From contig NZ_CP163443.1 of NCBI RefSeq assembly GCF_041053055.1, positions 2,976,001 to 3,040,000 on the forward strand: a stretch of DNA of 64,000 bases, written 5' to 3'. Of this stretch, positions 55,443 to 64,000 are shown one piece after another. Numbering within the stretch: position 1 is the first letter of the stretch; each line of letters begins with the position of its first letter. The translations under genes and the position numbers were made by a program. Under the pieces are notes generated by a model that saw nothing but the letters and a program-made list of their open reading frames with translations, did no database searches and was not told the DNA's origin. The stretch is from Streptomyces sp. R41 (GTDB lineage Bacteria > Actinomycetota > Actinomycetes > Streptomycetales > Streptomycetaceae).

Positions 55443-55471
55443 TTGCACTGACCAGTCAGTTCAAAAATAGT
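55443..55471 (+). promoter_or_regulatory. promoter with palindromic TetR-type operator
   Basis: -35-like TTGCAC (55443-55448), 17-base spacer, -10-like AATAGT (55466-55471). The palindrome ACTGAC-CA-GTCAGT (55447-55460) overlaps the -35 and spacer, an arrangement by which a repressor would block RNA polymerase. The TetR gene at the end of this operon is the obvious candidate. A second perfect palindrome, CTTCGATCGAAG, is at 55417-55428. Confidence 0.6.
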
Positions 55472-55491
55472 TCCAGGGGGATGGGGAAGCT

Positions 55492-56259
55492 GTGGACAGT
55501 CCGCACGGACTGGGCGTCACGGCCGAGGACTTCGGGCTCGAGGGACCCCGCGGCTGGGCGTTCCGCGGGGTCTGCGTCGACGCGGAGCCCGGCTCGCTGA
55601 TCGCGATCGAGGGGCCCTCGGGATCCGGCCGTACGTGCCTGCTGCTCGCGCTCACGGGGCGGATGAAGCCCACCGAGGGGACGGCCACCGTGGGTGGGTC
55701 GAGGCTGCCGAAGCAGATGACCGCCGTACGCCGGGCGAGCGCGCTCGCGCACGTACCCGGCGTCACGGACCTCGACCCGGCCCTGACCGTCGGAGAGCAC
55801 CTGAGTGAACGGGCGCTGCTGCAGCGGCAGTTCGGGGACTCCGTGCGCGGACTGCTGCGGCCGCGTGCGGAGCGGACCACCGAGGCGAAGCTGCGGATCG
55901 ACACCGCTCTGGCCGCCGCGGGGCTCGACCGGGAGACCCTGCCCAAGGGCTCCCGGACCGCCGTACGCGACCTGGAGCGCCTCGAAGCCCTGCGGCTGTC
56001 CGTCGCGCTGGCCCTCATCGGCCGGCCGGGGCTGCTCGGTGTCGACGACACCGACCTCAAGCTCTCGGACGCCGAACGGGCCGAGGCCTGGGCCCTGTTG
56101 ACGTCGCTCACCGAGACCGGCACCACCGTCGTGGCGGTGTGCAGCGAGGCCCCCGAGGGCGCCACGGTCGTCAACCCGCAGAAGAACCCGCCGAAGGACC
56201 AGCAGCAGAACCAGAAGAAGGAGACGGCCGATGCGCTCGCCGAAACTGGCCGCGCTTGA
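55492..56259 (+). CDS. degenerate ABC-type ATPase partner of YhgE/Pip protein
   Basis: 255 residues from a GTG with AGGGGG upstream. The ABC fold is recognisable: Walker A-like IEGPSGSGRTCLLLALTGRMKPTEGTATVGG, and Walker B-like GLLGVDDTD. Key residues differ: the Walker A Lys is Arg, no LSGGQ signature is seen (RDLERLEALRLSVALAL stands in its place), and the Walker B Glu is Asp. The tail is Gln/Lys-rich (NPPKDQQQNQKKE). It may bind but not efficiently hydrolyse ATP. It overlaps the YhgE gene by 29 bases. Confidence 0.82.
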   Translation: MDSPHGLGVTAEDFGLEGPRGWAFRGVCVDAEPGSLIAIEGPSGSGRTCLLLALTGRMKPTEGTATVGGSRLPKQMTAVRRASALAHVPGVTDLDPALTVGEHLSERALLQRQFGDSVRGLLRPRAERTTEAKLRIDTALAAAGLDRETLPKGSRTAVRDLERLEALRLSVALALIGRPGLLGVDDTDLKLSDAERAEAWALLTSLTETGTTVVAVCSEAPEGATVVNPQKNPPKDQQQNQKKETADALAETGRA

Positions 56260-58315
56260 GCTCAGGCGCTTCGGCCGGGGCAAGCTCCCGCGCGCCGCGC
56301 TGGCCGCGCTCCTGTTGCTGCCGCTGCTGTACGGCGCCCTCTACTTGTGGTCGTTCTGGGACCCGTACGGCCGCCTGGACCGCATCCCCGTGGCGCTCGT
56401 GAACGACGACAAGGGGGCGAGCGTCGCGGGCAAGAAGATCGCGGCGGGCGACGACATCACCAAGGGGCTGCGCGACAGCGACACCTTCGAGTGGCACGAG
56501 GTGAGCGCCGCCGAGGCCCGCGAGGGCGTCGAGGACGGCACGTACTACCTGTCTCTGACCATGCCGGGCGACTTCAGCGAGCGGATCGCCTCCAGCTCCG
56601 GGGACATGCCGCAGACGGGTGCGCTCCAGGTGCGCACGAACGACGCGAACAACTACATCGTCGGGCAGATCTCCCGGACGGTGTTCAGCGAGGTGCGCAC
56701 GGCCGCGTCCACCAAGACCTCGCGGTCGTTCCTCGACAAGATCTTCATCTCGTTCTCGGACATCCACGGAGCGACAGAGAAGGCCGCCAAGGGCGCCGAC
56801 AAGCTCAAGGGCGGGATCGGCAAGGCGAAGAAGGGCTCCAAGGATCTCGCGGACGGTCTGCAGGAGGCCAAGAAGGGCAGCGGAAAGCTTTCCGGGGGCC
56901 TGAAGAAGCTCAACAAGGGCGCGGGCGACCTGGAGGACGGTTCGCGGCAGGTCGCGGACGGCACGCAGTCGCTGGCCGACAAGGTCAACGGGGTCGCGGA
57001 CAAGGTGGGCCCCTTCCTGAAGGACAACGAGAAGTCGATCGGCGACACGGCTCAGCTCGTCGCCGACTCCGCCGCGGGGATCCGCCACAACCTCGACACC
57101 CTGGTGGAGACGGCCCCGGCCGCGGCCAAGGGCGCCCACACGGCCTCCACCGCGCTGAACGCCGTCTACAAGGCGCGCTGCGAGACCCTGCCGATCCCCG
57201 ACGCCGCGTGCCCCGACCTGAAGAAGGCCAAGGAGGCGGCCGCGGACGTGGCCAAGGTCGCCGACGACGTGAACACGCTGATCGACGACCAGGACGGCGA
57301 TCTGGACAAGCTCGACAAGAACCTGGCCACGCTCCAGAAGCAGTCCCAGGCCCTCGCCGACCGCTCGCCGCACCTCTCCGAGGATCTCGACGACGCCGTC
57401 GCCAAGATCAACAAGCTGAACGAGGGCGCCGAGAAGGTCGCCAAGGGGACCAGGAAGCTGCACACCGGGCTCAGCACGGCCAAGACCGGCGCGGGGGACC
57501 TCGACACGGGCGTCGGCAGGCTGAAGACGGGCGCGAGCGACCTCAACGGGGGCATGTACAAGCTCGTCGGCGGCTCCGGGAAGCTCGCCGGCGGACTGCA
57601 CGACGGCGCCGACCAGATCCCCGACTACGACAAGCGGGACCGCGAGCAGCGCGCCCAGGTCATGGCCGACCCCGTGCAGCTCGCCTCCAGGGACCTGCAC
57701 AAAGCGCCGAACTACGGCACCGGCTTCGCCCCGTACTTCATCCCGCTGTCCCTGTGGGTGGGCGCGATGGTGGCGTACATGCTGATCCAGCCGCTCAACC
57801 GGCGCGCGCTCGCCGCGGGCGCCTCGGCGTGGCGCATCGCGCTGGCGGGCTGGCTGCCGGTGGCCGCCGTAGGAGTGCTGCAGACGGCGGCCCTGATGTC
57901 CGTGCTCCACTGGGCGATCGGCCTGGAGATGGCGCGGGCGGCCGGCACGGTGGGCTTCCTGTTCCTGGTGACGGCATGCTTCGCGGCGATCGTGCAGTGG
58001 CTGAACGCACGCTTCGGAGCGGCGGGCAGGATCCTCGTCCTCGCCCTCCTGATGCTCCAGCTGACGTCGGCGGGCGGCACGTACCCCGTCCAGACCAGTC
58101 CGGGCTTCTTCAACGCGATCCATCCCTTCTTGCCGATGAGTTACGTCGTCGAGGCCCTCAGGAGGCTCATCACGGGCGGCGGCCTTGGGCCTGTCTGGCA
58201 GGCGTGCGCCGTCCTGGTGGCCTTCACGGCGGGCGCCCTCGCGCTCACCGCCCTGTCGGCGCGCCGCAAGCAGGTGTGGACCCTCGACCGGCTGCACCCG
58301 GAGCTGAGCCTGTGA
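56231..58315 (+). CDS. YhgE/Pip family membrane protein
   Basis: 694 residues. Membrane helix at about 21-43 (ALAALLLLPLLYGALYLWSF), then IPVALVNDDKGASVAGKKIAAGDDI, the YhgE N-domain. A long extracytoplasmic region (about 175-480) is Lys/Gly/Asp/Leu-rich with heptad-like LxDGLxxAKKGSGKLxGGL repeats, the helical stalk of the family. Five or six membrane helices follow in the C-terminal ABC-2-like part (FIPLSLWVGAMVAYMLIQPLNRR ...). Relatives include phage-infection protein and EsaA-like secretion proteins. Likely an exporter or envelope assembly factor. Confidence 0.9.
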   Translation: MRSPKLAALELRRFGRGKLPRAALAALLLLPLLYGALYLWSFWDPYGRLDRIPVALVNDDKGASVAGKKIAAGDDITKGLRDSDTFEWHEVSAAEAREGVEDGTYYLSLTMPGDFSERIASSSGDMPQTGALQVRTNDANNYIVGQISRTVFSEVRTAASTKTSRSFLDKIFISFSDIHGATEKAAKGADKLKGGIGKAKKGSKDLADGLQEAKKGSGKLSGGLKKLNKGAGDLEDGSRQVADGTQSLADKVNGVADKVGPFLKDNEKSIGDTAQLVADSAAGIRHNLDTLVETAPAAAKGAHTASTALNAVYKARCETLPIPDAACPDLKKAKEAAADVAKVADDVNTLIDDQDGDLDKLDKNLATLQKQSQALADRSPHLSEDLDDAVAKINKLNEGAEKVAKGTRKLHTGLSTAKTGAGDLDTGVGRLKTGASDLNGGMYKLVGGSGKLAGGLHDGADQIPDYDKRDREQRAQVMADPVQLASRDLHKAPNYGTGFAPYFIPLSLWVGAMVAYMLIQPLNRRALAAGASAWRIALAGWLPVAAVGVLQTAALMSVLHWAIGLEMARAAGTVGFLFLVTACFAAIVQWLNARFGAAGRILVLALLMLQLTSAGGTYPVQTSPGFFNAIHPFLPMSYVVEALRRLITGGGLGPVWQACAVLVAFTAGALALTALSARRKQVWTLDRLHPELSL

Positions 58316-58350
58316 CCGCTCACCCGACCGCTCCTGTGACAATCGGGGCC

Positions 58351-58980
58351 ATGGAAAGCAGCAGCACCACGGCGGGCGGCGGCGGCCGTCGCGAGGCGAC
58401 CCGGCAGAAGCTCTACGAGGCGGCCGTCACCCTGATCGCCGAACAGGGCTTCTCCGCCACCACGGTGGACGAGATCGCCGAGCGCGCCGGGGTCGCGAAG
58501 GGCACGGTCTACTACAACTTCGCGAGCAAATCCGTCCTCTTCGAAGAGCTGCTGCGGCACGGCGTGGGACTCCTCACCGCCTCCCTCCGGGAGGCGGCCG
58601 AGGCGACCGCGCGCAGCGGCGGCAGCAAGGTCGACGCACTGGACGCGATGATCCGGGCCGGGCTCGTCTTCATCGACCGCTACCCCGCCTTCACCCAGCT
58701 GTACGTGGCCGAGCTGTGGCGTACCAACCGGACCTGGCAGTCCACGCTGATGGTGGTCCGGCAGGAGGCGGTCGCGGTCGTCGAGGGCGTCCTGCGCGAC
58801 GGTGTGGCGAACGGCGAGCTCAGCGACGAGATCGACATCCCGCTGACGGCGTCCGCGCTGGTCGGCATGGTCCTCGTGGCTGCCCTTGACTGGCAGGCCT
58901 TCCAGCCGGAGCGCTCCCTGGACGACGTCCACGCGGCGCTGTCCCGGCTGCTCCAGGGGCGCGTCAGCGGCAACCGCTGA
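58351..58980 (+). CDS. TetR family transcriptional regulator
   Basis: 209 residues from ATG 58351. HTH in the N-terminal 60 residues: TRQKLYEAAVTLIAEQGFSATTVDEIAERAGVAKGTVYYNFASKSVLFEELL, a textbook TetR domain. The C-terminal domain is helical with ligand-pocket character. Alternative GTG starts at 58312 (overlapping the YhgE stop as GTGA) and 58336 would add 13 or 5 residues. It probably represses its own operon through the palindrome at 55447-55460. Last gene of the operon. Confidence 0.92.
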   Translation: MESSSTTAGGGGRREATRQKLYEAAVTLIAEQGFSATTVDEIAERAGVAKGTVYYNFASKSVLFEELLRHGVGLLTASLREAAEATARSGGSKVDALDAMIRAGLVFIDRYPAFTQLYVAELWRTNRTWQSTLMVVRQEAVAVVEGVLRDGVANGELSDEIDIPLTASALVGMVLVAALDWQAFQPERSLDDVHAALSRLLQGRVSGNR

Positions 58981-58998
58981 AGCACTGAGCGCGTACGA

Positions 58999-59052
58999 AA
59001 GCGCCGGTCCGATGTGGCCGCGTCCCCCGCGGGCCACTTCGAACCGGCGCTT
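58999..59052 (+). terminator. two-stem hairpin terminator after the TetR gene
   Basis: Outer stem AAGCGCCGGT (58999-59008) with ACCGGCGCTT (59043-59052), inner stem GTGGCC (59014-59019) with GGCCAC (59032-59037), separated by small internal loops. It begins 18 bases after the TetR stop. Confidence 0.8.
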
Positions 59053-59356
59053 CGCCGTACTCCCCCGTGCTTCCCCCGTACTCCCCCTTGGGTCCCCGTT
59101 CGGTCGTCCCCGGGTTCCCCCCGTGCCTCGCTCCCGCCGACCGCGTCGGCGGAAGGAGCGGCCAAGGGCGCGAGATCCGTTCCGCCGCCCCGTGTCGGCG
59201 GTACCGGAGCCGCGCCCCCTTCCGTGCCTCCACTCTCTCGTTCGCGCAGGTCGGGCCCATCCGCGCGCGTACTCATCTCACTCACTAGGTACGAATACTC
59301 AGTCCTGCGCACTCATGCCCAGGACGCACCGTTGTCGACTGGTTACGATCGCGTCC
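59053..59356. other. gene-free stretch upstream of the DUF4126 gene
   Basis: 304 bases. It starts with short direct repeats of the form CCGTACTCCCC / CCGTGCTTCCC (about 59056-59090). The AT-richer part near 59285-59300 (TAGGTACGAATACTCAG) may hold the promoter of the next gene. Nothing else seen. Confidence 0.4.
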
Positions 59357-59971
59357 GTGTCCGTACTCCCCCTGGTCTTCACCAGCGGCTGGGCCAGCGG
59401 CATCAACGCTTACGCGGTGGTGTTGCTCCTCGGCGTCTTCGGCGCGACCGGCCTGAGCGACGACGTCCCGGAGTCCCTTCAGCGCCCTGAGATCCTGGTC
59501 ACAGCGGGCGTTCTCTTCCTCTGCGAGGCGGTCGCCGACAAGATCCCCTACGTGGACTCGGTGTGGGACTCGGTGCACACCGTGATCCGTCCGGTGGCGG
59601 GCGCCTGGGTCGGGGTGCTGCTCGCCGGGCAGAGCGGTTCGCTCTCGGATCTGGCGGCGGGCGCGATCGGCGGCTCGACGGCGCTCGCGAGCCACACCGT
59701 CAAGGCCGGGACGCGGATGGCGATCAACACCTCGCCGGAGCCGTTCAGCAACTTCGTGATGAGCACCGCCGAGGATCTCGGCGTCGCCGGGATCCTCACC
59801 TTCGCGATGTTCCACCCCGAGGCCGCGGCGATCATCGCGGGCGTCCTGCTGCTCGCCGGCCTGGTGCTGCTCTTCTTCCTCGTCTCACGGATCAGGCGGT
59901 TCCTGCGCCGCAGAGCCCAGCGCCGGGAGGAGAGACGGCTGGCGGCGCGGGCGGGAGCACCACCCGACTGA
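59357..59971 (+). CDS. DUF4126 membrane protein
   Basis: 204 residues from a GTG. VLPLVFTSGWASGINAYAVVLLLGVFGATGLSD, FLCEAVADKIPYVDSVWDSVHTVIRPVAGAWVGVLL, AGAIGGSTALASHTVKAGTRMAINTSPEPFSNFVMS; five or six membrane segments and the DUF4126 pattern. Basic Arg-rich tail. Function unknown. The start codon choice follows family similarity at TSGWASGINAYA; the longer open frame upstream is low-complexity. Confidence 0.85.
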   Translation: MSVLPLVFTSGWASGINAYAVVLLLGVFGATGLSDDVPESLQRPEILVTAGVLFLCEAVADKIPYVDSVWDSVHTVIRPVAGAWVGVLLAGQSGSLSDLAAGAIGGSTALASHTVKAGTRMAINTSPEPFSNFVMSTAEDLGVAGILTFAMFHPEAAAIIAGVLLLAGLVLLFFLVSRIRRFLRRRAQRREERRLAARAGAPPD

Positions 59972-60016
59972 CCTCCGCGGACGGGACTGTCAGTGGCGGC
60001 CGATAAAGTCCCTGGC

Positions 60017-61540
60017 ATGGCACGAATTGCGGTGATCGGCGCCGGGATGGGCGCGATGGCGACCGCCGCCCGGCTGGCCGTCGCGGGCCACCGGGTGGTG
60101 GTGTACGAGCGCGCGGCGACGTACGGCGGTGCGGTGGGCCGCTTCGAGCGCGACGGCTTCGCCTTCGACACGGGCCCGGGGCTGTTGCCGCTGCCCGCGG
60201 TCTACCGCGACCTGTTCGTCAAGACGGGCAAGCAGCCGCTGGAGGAGTGCGTCGAGCTGGTCCAGGTGGACCCCTCATCACGGCATCTCTTCGCCGACGG
60301 CACGCAGGTATCCCTGCCGAACGCCTCGCGCGCCGGAGTAGTCACCGCGCTGGACGAAGCGCTCGGGGCGGGCGCGGGCAAGCGGTGGGGCGACTTCCTG
60401 GTGCGGGCCCGCGAGGCCTGGGACCGCACGCGCCGTCCGCTCCTGGAGGAGCCGCTGTGGCCCAACTGGTCGGTGCTCGCCGACCGCGAGCCCTACCCCT
60501 CGGTGCCGCACAAGAAGCTCCTGCGCACCCGCCGGGCCACCACCCTCGCCGAGGTCGCCGCCTGGGAGCTGCGCGACCCACGCCTCACGGCCCTCCTGGA
60601 GAGCCACGCCCTCGCGTACGGGCTCGACCCGCGCACCTCCCCGGCCGCCGCCGCCGTACTGCCCTACATGGAGCACGCCTTCGGCACCTGGTATGTGCGC
60701 GGCGGCATACGGGAGTTGGCGCGCGCGGTGTACGAGCGGTGCCTCGCCCGCGGAGTCGAGTTCCACTTCGAGGCCCGCGTCGAGCGGATCGTCGAGAAGG
60801 ACGGCCGGGCGGCCGGCGTGGAGCCGGCTGGGGGCACCTCCCAGGCATTCAGCTCTGGGGGAGGCACTGTCGCGGACGCCGACTTCGTGGTCGCGGGCGT
60901 GGCGCCCGGCGTGCTGGACAGCCTCGTCCCGGGGACGGCGATTCGCGGGGCCGGCGAGGTCTCGCCGCAGCGCGGGGCGCCGAGCCGGCTGACCGTGCTG
61001 CTGGCGCTGCGAGGTGGGCGGCCCGAGGGGGTGGCGCATCGGACGGTGGTGCATGCGGCCGACCGCGAGGACGAGTTGGGCCGGCTCTTCGGCGAGCGCC
61101 CGGGACTCCCGGCCGCGCCCACCGTCATGGTGTCGCGCCCCGACGACCCCGCGCTGGTACCGGACGCCGAGCACGAGGCGGTCACACTGACCGTCACCGT
61201 GCCGTCGGGCCTGCCGGTGTCCGAGTCGGAGGTGGAGCGGGTCCTCGGCGTCGCCGAGCGCGCCATACCCGACCTCCGCGACCGCCTGCTGTGGCACGAG
61301 GTCCGCACCCCGGCCGACATCGCGGAGGCAACTGGCGCGGACGGCGGCGCGGTTCCCGCCCCGGCGCTCGCCGCGGCGGACGGCCGTCTGCTGCACCCGT
61401 CGAACGGCACCCGTATGCCGGGGCTGTTCGCGGCGGGCGGCTGGGCACACCCCGGCGGCGGGCTCCCGCACGCGGGCATGTCGGGCGCGTTGGTGGCCGG
61501 ACTGATCGTGGAGGGACCGGAGTTCCGGGGCTCGCAGTGA
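60017..61540 (+). CDS. FAD-dependent oxidoreductase, phytoene desaturase (CrtI)-like
   Basis: 507 residues. Rossmann FAD-binding IAVIGAGMGAMATAARLAVAGHRVVVYE (residues 3-30), GGAVGRFERDGFAFDTGPGLLPLP typical of CrtI-type desaturases and isomerases, YMEHAFGTWYVRGGIRELARAVYE, and C-terminal GLFAAGGWAHPGGGLPHAGMSGALVAGLI. The substrate is not certain; no other carotenoid genes are near. A 40-bp palindromic repeat lies in frame at about residues 271-284 (GGTSQAFSSGGGT). The ATG at 60017 gives MARIAVIGAG. Confidence 0.88.
   Translation: MARIAVIGAGMGAMATAARLAVAGHRVVVYERAATYGGAVGRFERDGFAFDTGPGLLPLPAVYRDLFVKTGKQPLEECVELVQVDPSSRHLFADGTQVSLPNASRAGVVTALDEALGAGAGKRWGDFLVRAREAWDRTRRPLLEEPLWPNWSVLADREPYPSVPHKKLLRTRRATTLAEVAAWELRDPRLTALLESHALAYGLDPRTSPAAAAVLPYMEHAFGTWYVRGGIRELARAVYERCLARGVEFHFEARVERIVEKDGRAAGVEPAGGTSQAFSSGGGTVADADFVVAGVAPGVLDSLVPGTAIRGAGEVSPQRGAPSRLTVLLALRGGRPEGVAHRTVVHAADREDELGRLFGERPGLPAAPTVMVSRPDDPALVPDAEHEAVTLTVTVPSGLPVSESEVERVLGVAERAIPDLRDRLLWHEVRTPADIAEATGADGGAVPAPALAAADGRLLHPSNGTRMPGLFAAGGWAHPGGGLPHAGMSGALVAGLIVEGPEFRGSQ
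60828..60867. repeat. palindromic repeat element inside the CrtI-like coding sequence
   Basis: CTGGGGGCACCTCCCAG, a short AT-richer spacer, then CTCTGGGGGAGGCAC. CCTCCCAG (60837-60844) can pair with CTGGGGGAGG (60855-60864) with a two-base bulge. It codes in frame for a Gly/Ser/Thr-rich insert between EPA and VADADF. Confidence 0.65.
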
Positions 61541-61609
61541 GCATGTCGCTGCGCTGACGGACCGTCGGTCACTGGGCGCCGACAGCCTCAGCAGTCCAGG
61601 CTGGAGGCC

Positions 61610-62587
61610 TCAGTACCGGTACTGCTGCTCGTCGTACCCGGTGCCGTTGCCGTTCCCCTGGTACGGATACGGCTGCTCGGGCGGGAGTTCGCCGCCGTAC
61701 GGGTCGTCGGTGGTGCGCTGCTGCGGCACCCAGACGCCGTCGGCCGGGGTCTCGCCGCCGTAGGTCCCGGTGGCATACTGGTCCTGGCCGTAGCCCTGCT
61801 GCTGCACGTACTGCTGCTGGTCCCCGCCATACGTGGTGTCGTACGAGGCTCCGGTGTAGTTCTGTGTGCCGATGTACGGGTCGGAGTAGGCGGCGTACTG
61901 CTGCTGGCCGTTGTCGTAGGCGTACTGCTGCTGGTCGTAGCCGGAGTAGCCGTCGTACGCGTAGGCCTGCTGGTCCTGGGACTGCCCGGCCGTCGCGTAG
62001 GCCTGCTGGTCCTGGGACTGGGCGGCGGCAGCGTAGGACTGGTCGCCGGCCGCCGCGTACCCGGTGTCGCTGTAGATGCCGTACGAGCCGGTGTCGTCGG
62101 GCAGCGGCTGCGGCTCGTACACGGCGGTGGTCTCGGCGGCCGCGGGCTCGCCGGATCCCGGCGGCGTGAACCGGTCGGACGGTGCGGGCGAGAAGACGTC
62201 GTCCTCACCGGCGTACTCGTCGTCCTGCTGATAGGCGGCGCCGCCGGTCGCTTCGAGGTCGGAGACCTCCAGCGACGGGTCCTGGTACTCCGGCTCGCCG
62301 CGGCGGCGCTTGCTGGGTTTGCCGGGCGCGGAGCGGCCGTTGATGGCCCAGCCCTGGGCGAAGCCACGGCGGAACGACAGGGTGACGTACGTCTGCCCGA
62401 CCGCGAAGGCGGCCGCGCCCAGGCCGATGACGACCACGGAGGGCATCAGCACGCCGAGGACCACACCGAGGAAGCCGACGAAGGCGAGCAGCCGGTAGCG
62501 CAGCCGCGCCTTGTACTGCAGCAGCACCTCGCCGAGCAGCCACAGCGCGACAATGCCGAACGCGATATAGAGGACCGTCCAGCCCAT
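61610..62587 (-). CDS. membrane protein with long Gln/Tyr-rich disordered tail
   Basis: 325 residues. Two or three hydrophobic segments at about 3-20, 33-50 and 50-68 (LLAFVGFLGVVLGVLMPSVVVIGLGAAAFAVG), then a basic stretch (KPSKRRRG), an acidic stretch, and from about 160 a tail of Gln, Tyr, Gly, Ala and Asp with imperfect QSQDQQAYA and YDQQQYAYD units. The tail resembles prion-like low-complexity sequence. No catalytic motif. Function unknown. It is 56 bases downstream of metF on the same strand. Confidence 0.82.
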   Translation of the reverse strand: MGWTVLYIAFGIVALWLLGEVLLQYKARLRYRLLAFVGFLGVVLGVLMPSVVVIGLGAAAFAVGQTYVTLSFRRGFAQGWAINGRSAPGKPSKRRRGEPEYQDPSLEVSDLEATGGAAYQQDDEYAGEDDVFSPAPSDRFTPPGSGEPAAAETTAVYEPQPLPDDTGSYGIYSDTGYAAAGDQSYAAAAQSQDQQAYATAGQSQDQQAYAYDGYSGYDQQQYAYDNGQQQYAAYSDPYIGTQNYTGASYDTTYGGDQQQYVQQQGYGQDQYATGTYGGETPADGVWVPQQRTTDDPYGGELPPEQPYPYQGNGNGTGYDEQQYRY

Positions 62588-62643
62588 GTACGCCCCTCTC
62601 CCAGTGGCCGCTACGCAGTCTGTCGTACGCGAGTGCGACCGGT

Positions 62644-63576
<933 letters not shown>

Positions 63577-63717
63577 TTAGCCAGGGGGCGCCGGTCCCCC
63601 AACCGGACCGATGTGATTTGTCGGATTTGTCGACTTCTTGTCCACCCCTCGGACAATTCTCGGACGCCTGTGCGGGACGGCTGTGCGGGACGGCCGCTCC
63701 GGACGGTCACCGGATGA

Positions 63718-64000
63718 CTATGCGTGACGAAGCCGCTTCGCGAACTCTCCCGCCGCCGCGCCCGGGTCGTCCGCCTCGGTGATCGCCCGTACGACGACGA
63801 CACGCCGGGCGCCCGCCTCCAGCACCTCGTCGAGGTTGCCCAGGTCGATACCGCCGATGGCGAACCAGGGACGGTCGGTGCCCAGCGAGGCCGTGTGACG
63901 GACCAGATCGAGCCCGGGTGCGTGGCGGCCCGGCTTGGTCGGGGTGGGCCAGCAGGGGCCGGTGCAGAAGTAGTCCACGCCCTCCTGGACGGCGGCGGCC
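63718..64000 (-). CDS. thiE: thiamine phosphate synthase, C-terminal part (cut by window edge)
   Basis: Only the last 93 residues are in the window; the 5' end lies beyond 64000. [26 protein letters not shown] carries the Gly-Pro and Thr-Lys phosphate-binding motif of ThiE, and [29 protein letters not shown] is the final strand pair of the TIM barrel. Role: joins the pyrimidine and thiazole moieties to make thiamine phosphate. Ends RLRHA then TAG. Confidence 0.92.
   Translation of the reverse strand, partial: AAAVQEGVDYFCTGPCWPTPTKPGRHAPGLDLVRHTASLGTDRPWFAIGGIDLGNLDEVLEAGARRVVVVRAITEADDPGAAAGEFAKRLRHA

Overview
This is high-GC DNA of the Streptomyces chromosome core. The evidence is the very high third-position GC, frequent GTG starts (one TTG), many 4-base GTGA/ATGA stop-start overlaps, and a complete actinomycete division and cell-wall (dcw) cluster with divIVA, sepG and sepF next to ftsZ. 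The gene order (dnaE, phoD, lspA, ddbA, ileS, divIVA, sepG, sepF, yggS, pgeF, ftsZ, ftsQ, murG, ftsW, murD, mraY, murF, murE, ftsI, ftsL, rsmH, then moxR genes and metF-thiE) matches what I remember of the S. coelicolor SCO2058-SCO2104 neighbourhood. I saw no tRNA, rRNA, CRISPR array, phage or insertion sequence.

Layout. 1-7700: small housekeeping genes (Lon-like N-domain protein, YbaK, a candidate 24-residue ribosomal protein bL37), then a leftward operon of DUF2567 protein, ABC permease and ABC ATPase. An unusual 9-residue-repeat reading frame sits between permease and ATPase. An NYN nuclease-like protein and a 59-residue hydrophilic protein follow. 7745-20776: dnaE, a DUF2252 protein, a membrane protein with a DsbA-like thiol protein, Tat-exported phoD, a dienelactone-hydrolase-like protein, an MscS channel, an SDR and a CPA1 Na+/H+ antiporter. 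20994-28226: GNAT, rluD and lspA leftward, the histone-like/DksA-like ddbA, then T-box-controlled ileS rightward. 28611-46640: the leftward division/murein cluster from rsmH down to divIVA. 46999-52661: carbonic anhydrase and a coupled moxR-DUF58-transglutaminase operon. 53155-64000: DUF3040 protein, methyltransferase, SAV_6107-type HEPN protein, an operon of degenerate ATPase, YhgE/Pip membrane protein and TetR regulator, then DUF4126 protein, a CrtI-like FAD protein, a Q/Y-rich membrane protein, metF and the 3' part of thiE.

How the genes work together. murE, murF, murD, mraY and murG make and flip-ready lipid II. FtsW, FtsI, FtsL and FtsQ with FtsZ, SepF and SepG build septa, and DivIVA directs tip growth. 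Many neighbours are translationally coupled.

The most unusual structures are two operon junctions (ATPase/permease and rsmH/ftsL). Each has gained an in-frame tandem-repeat reading frame that ends exactly in the start codon of the next gene. Also notable are an IleRS with the swapped GXHH signature, a YhgE partner ATPase whose catalytic motifs are degenerate, a likely autoregulatory palindrome in that operon's promoter, and several interspersed palindromic repeats, one of them inside a coding sequence.
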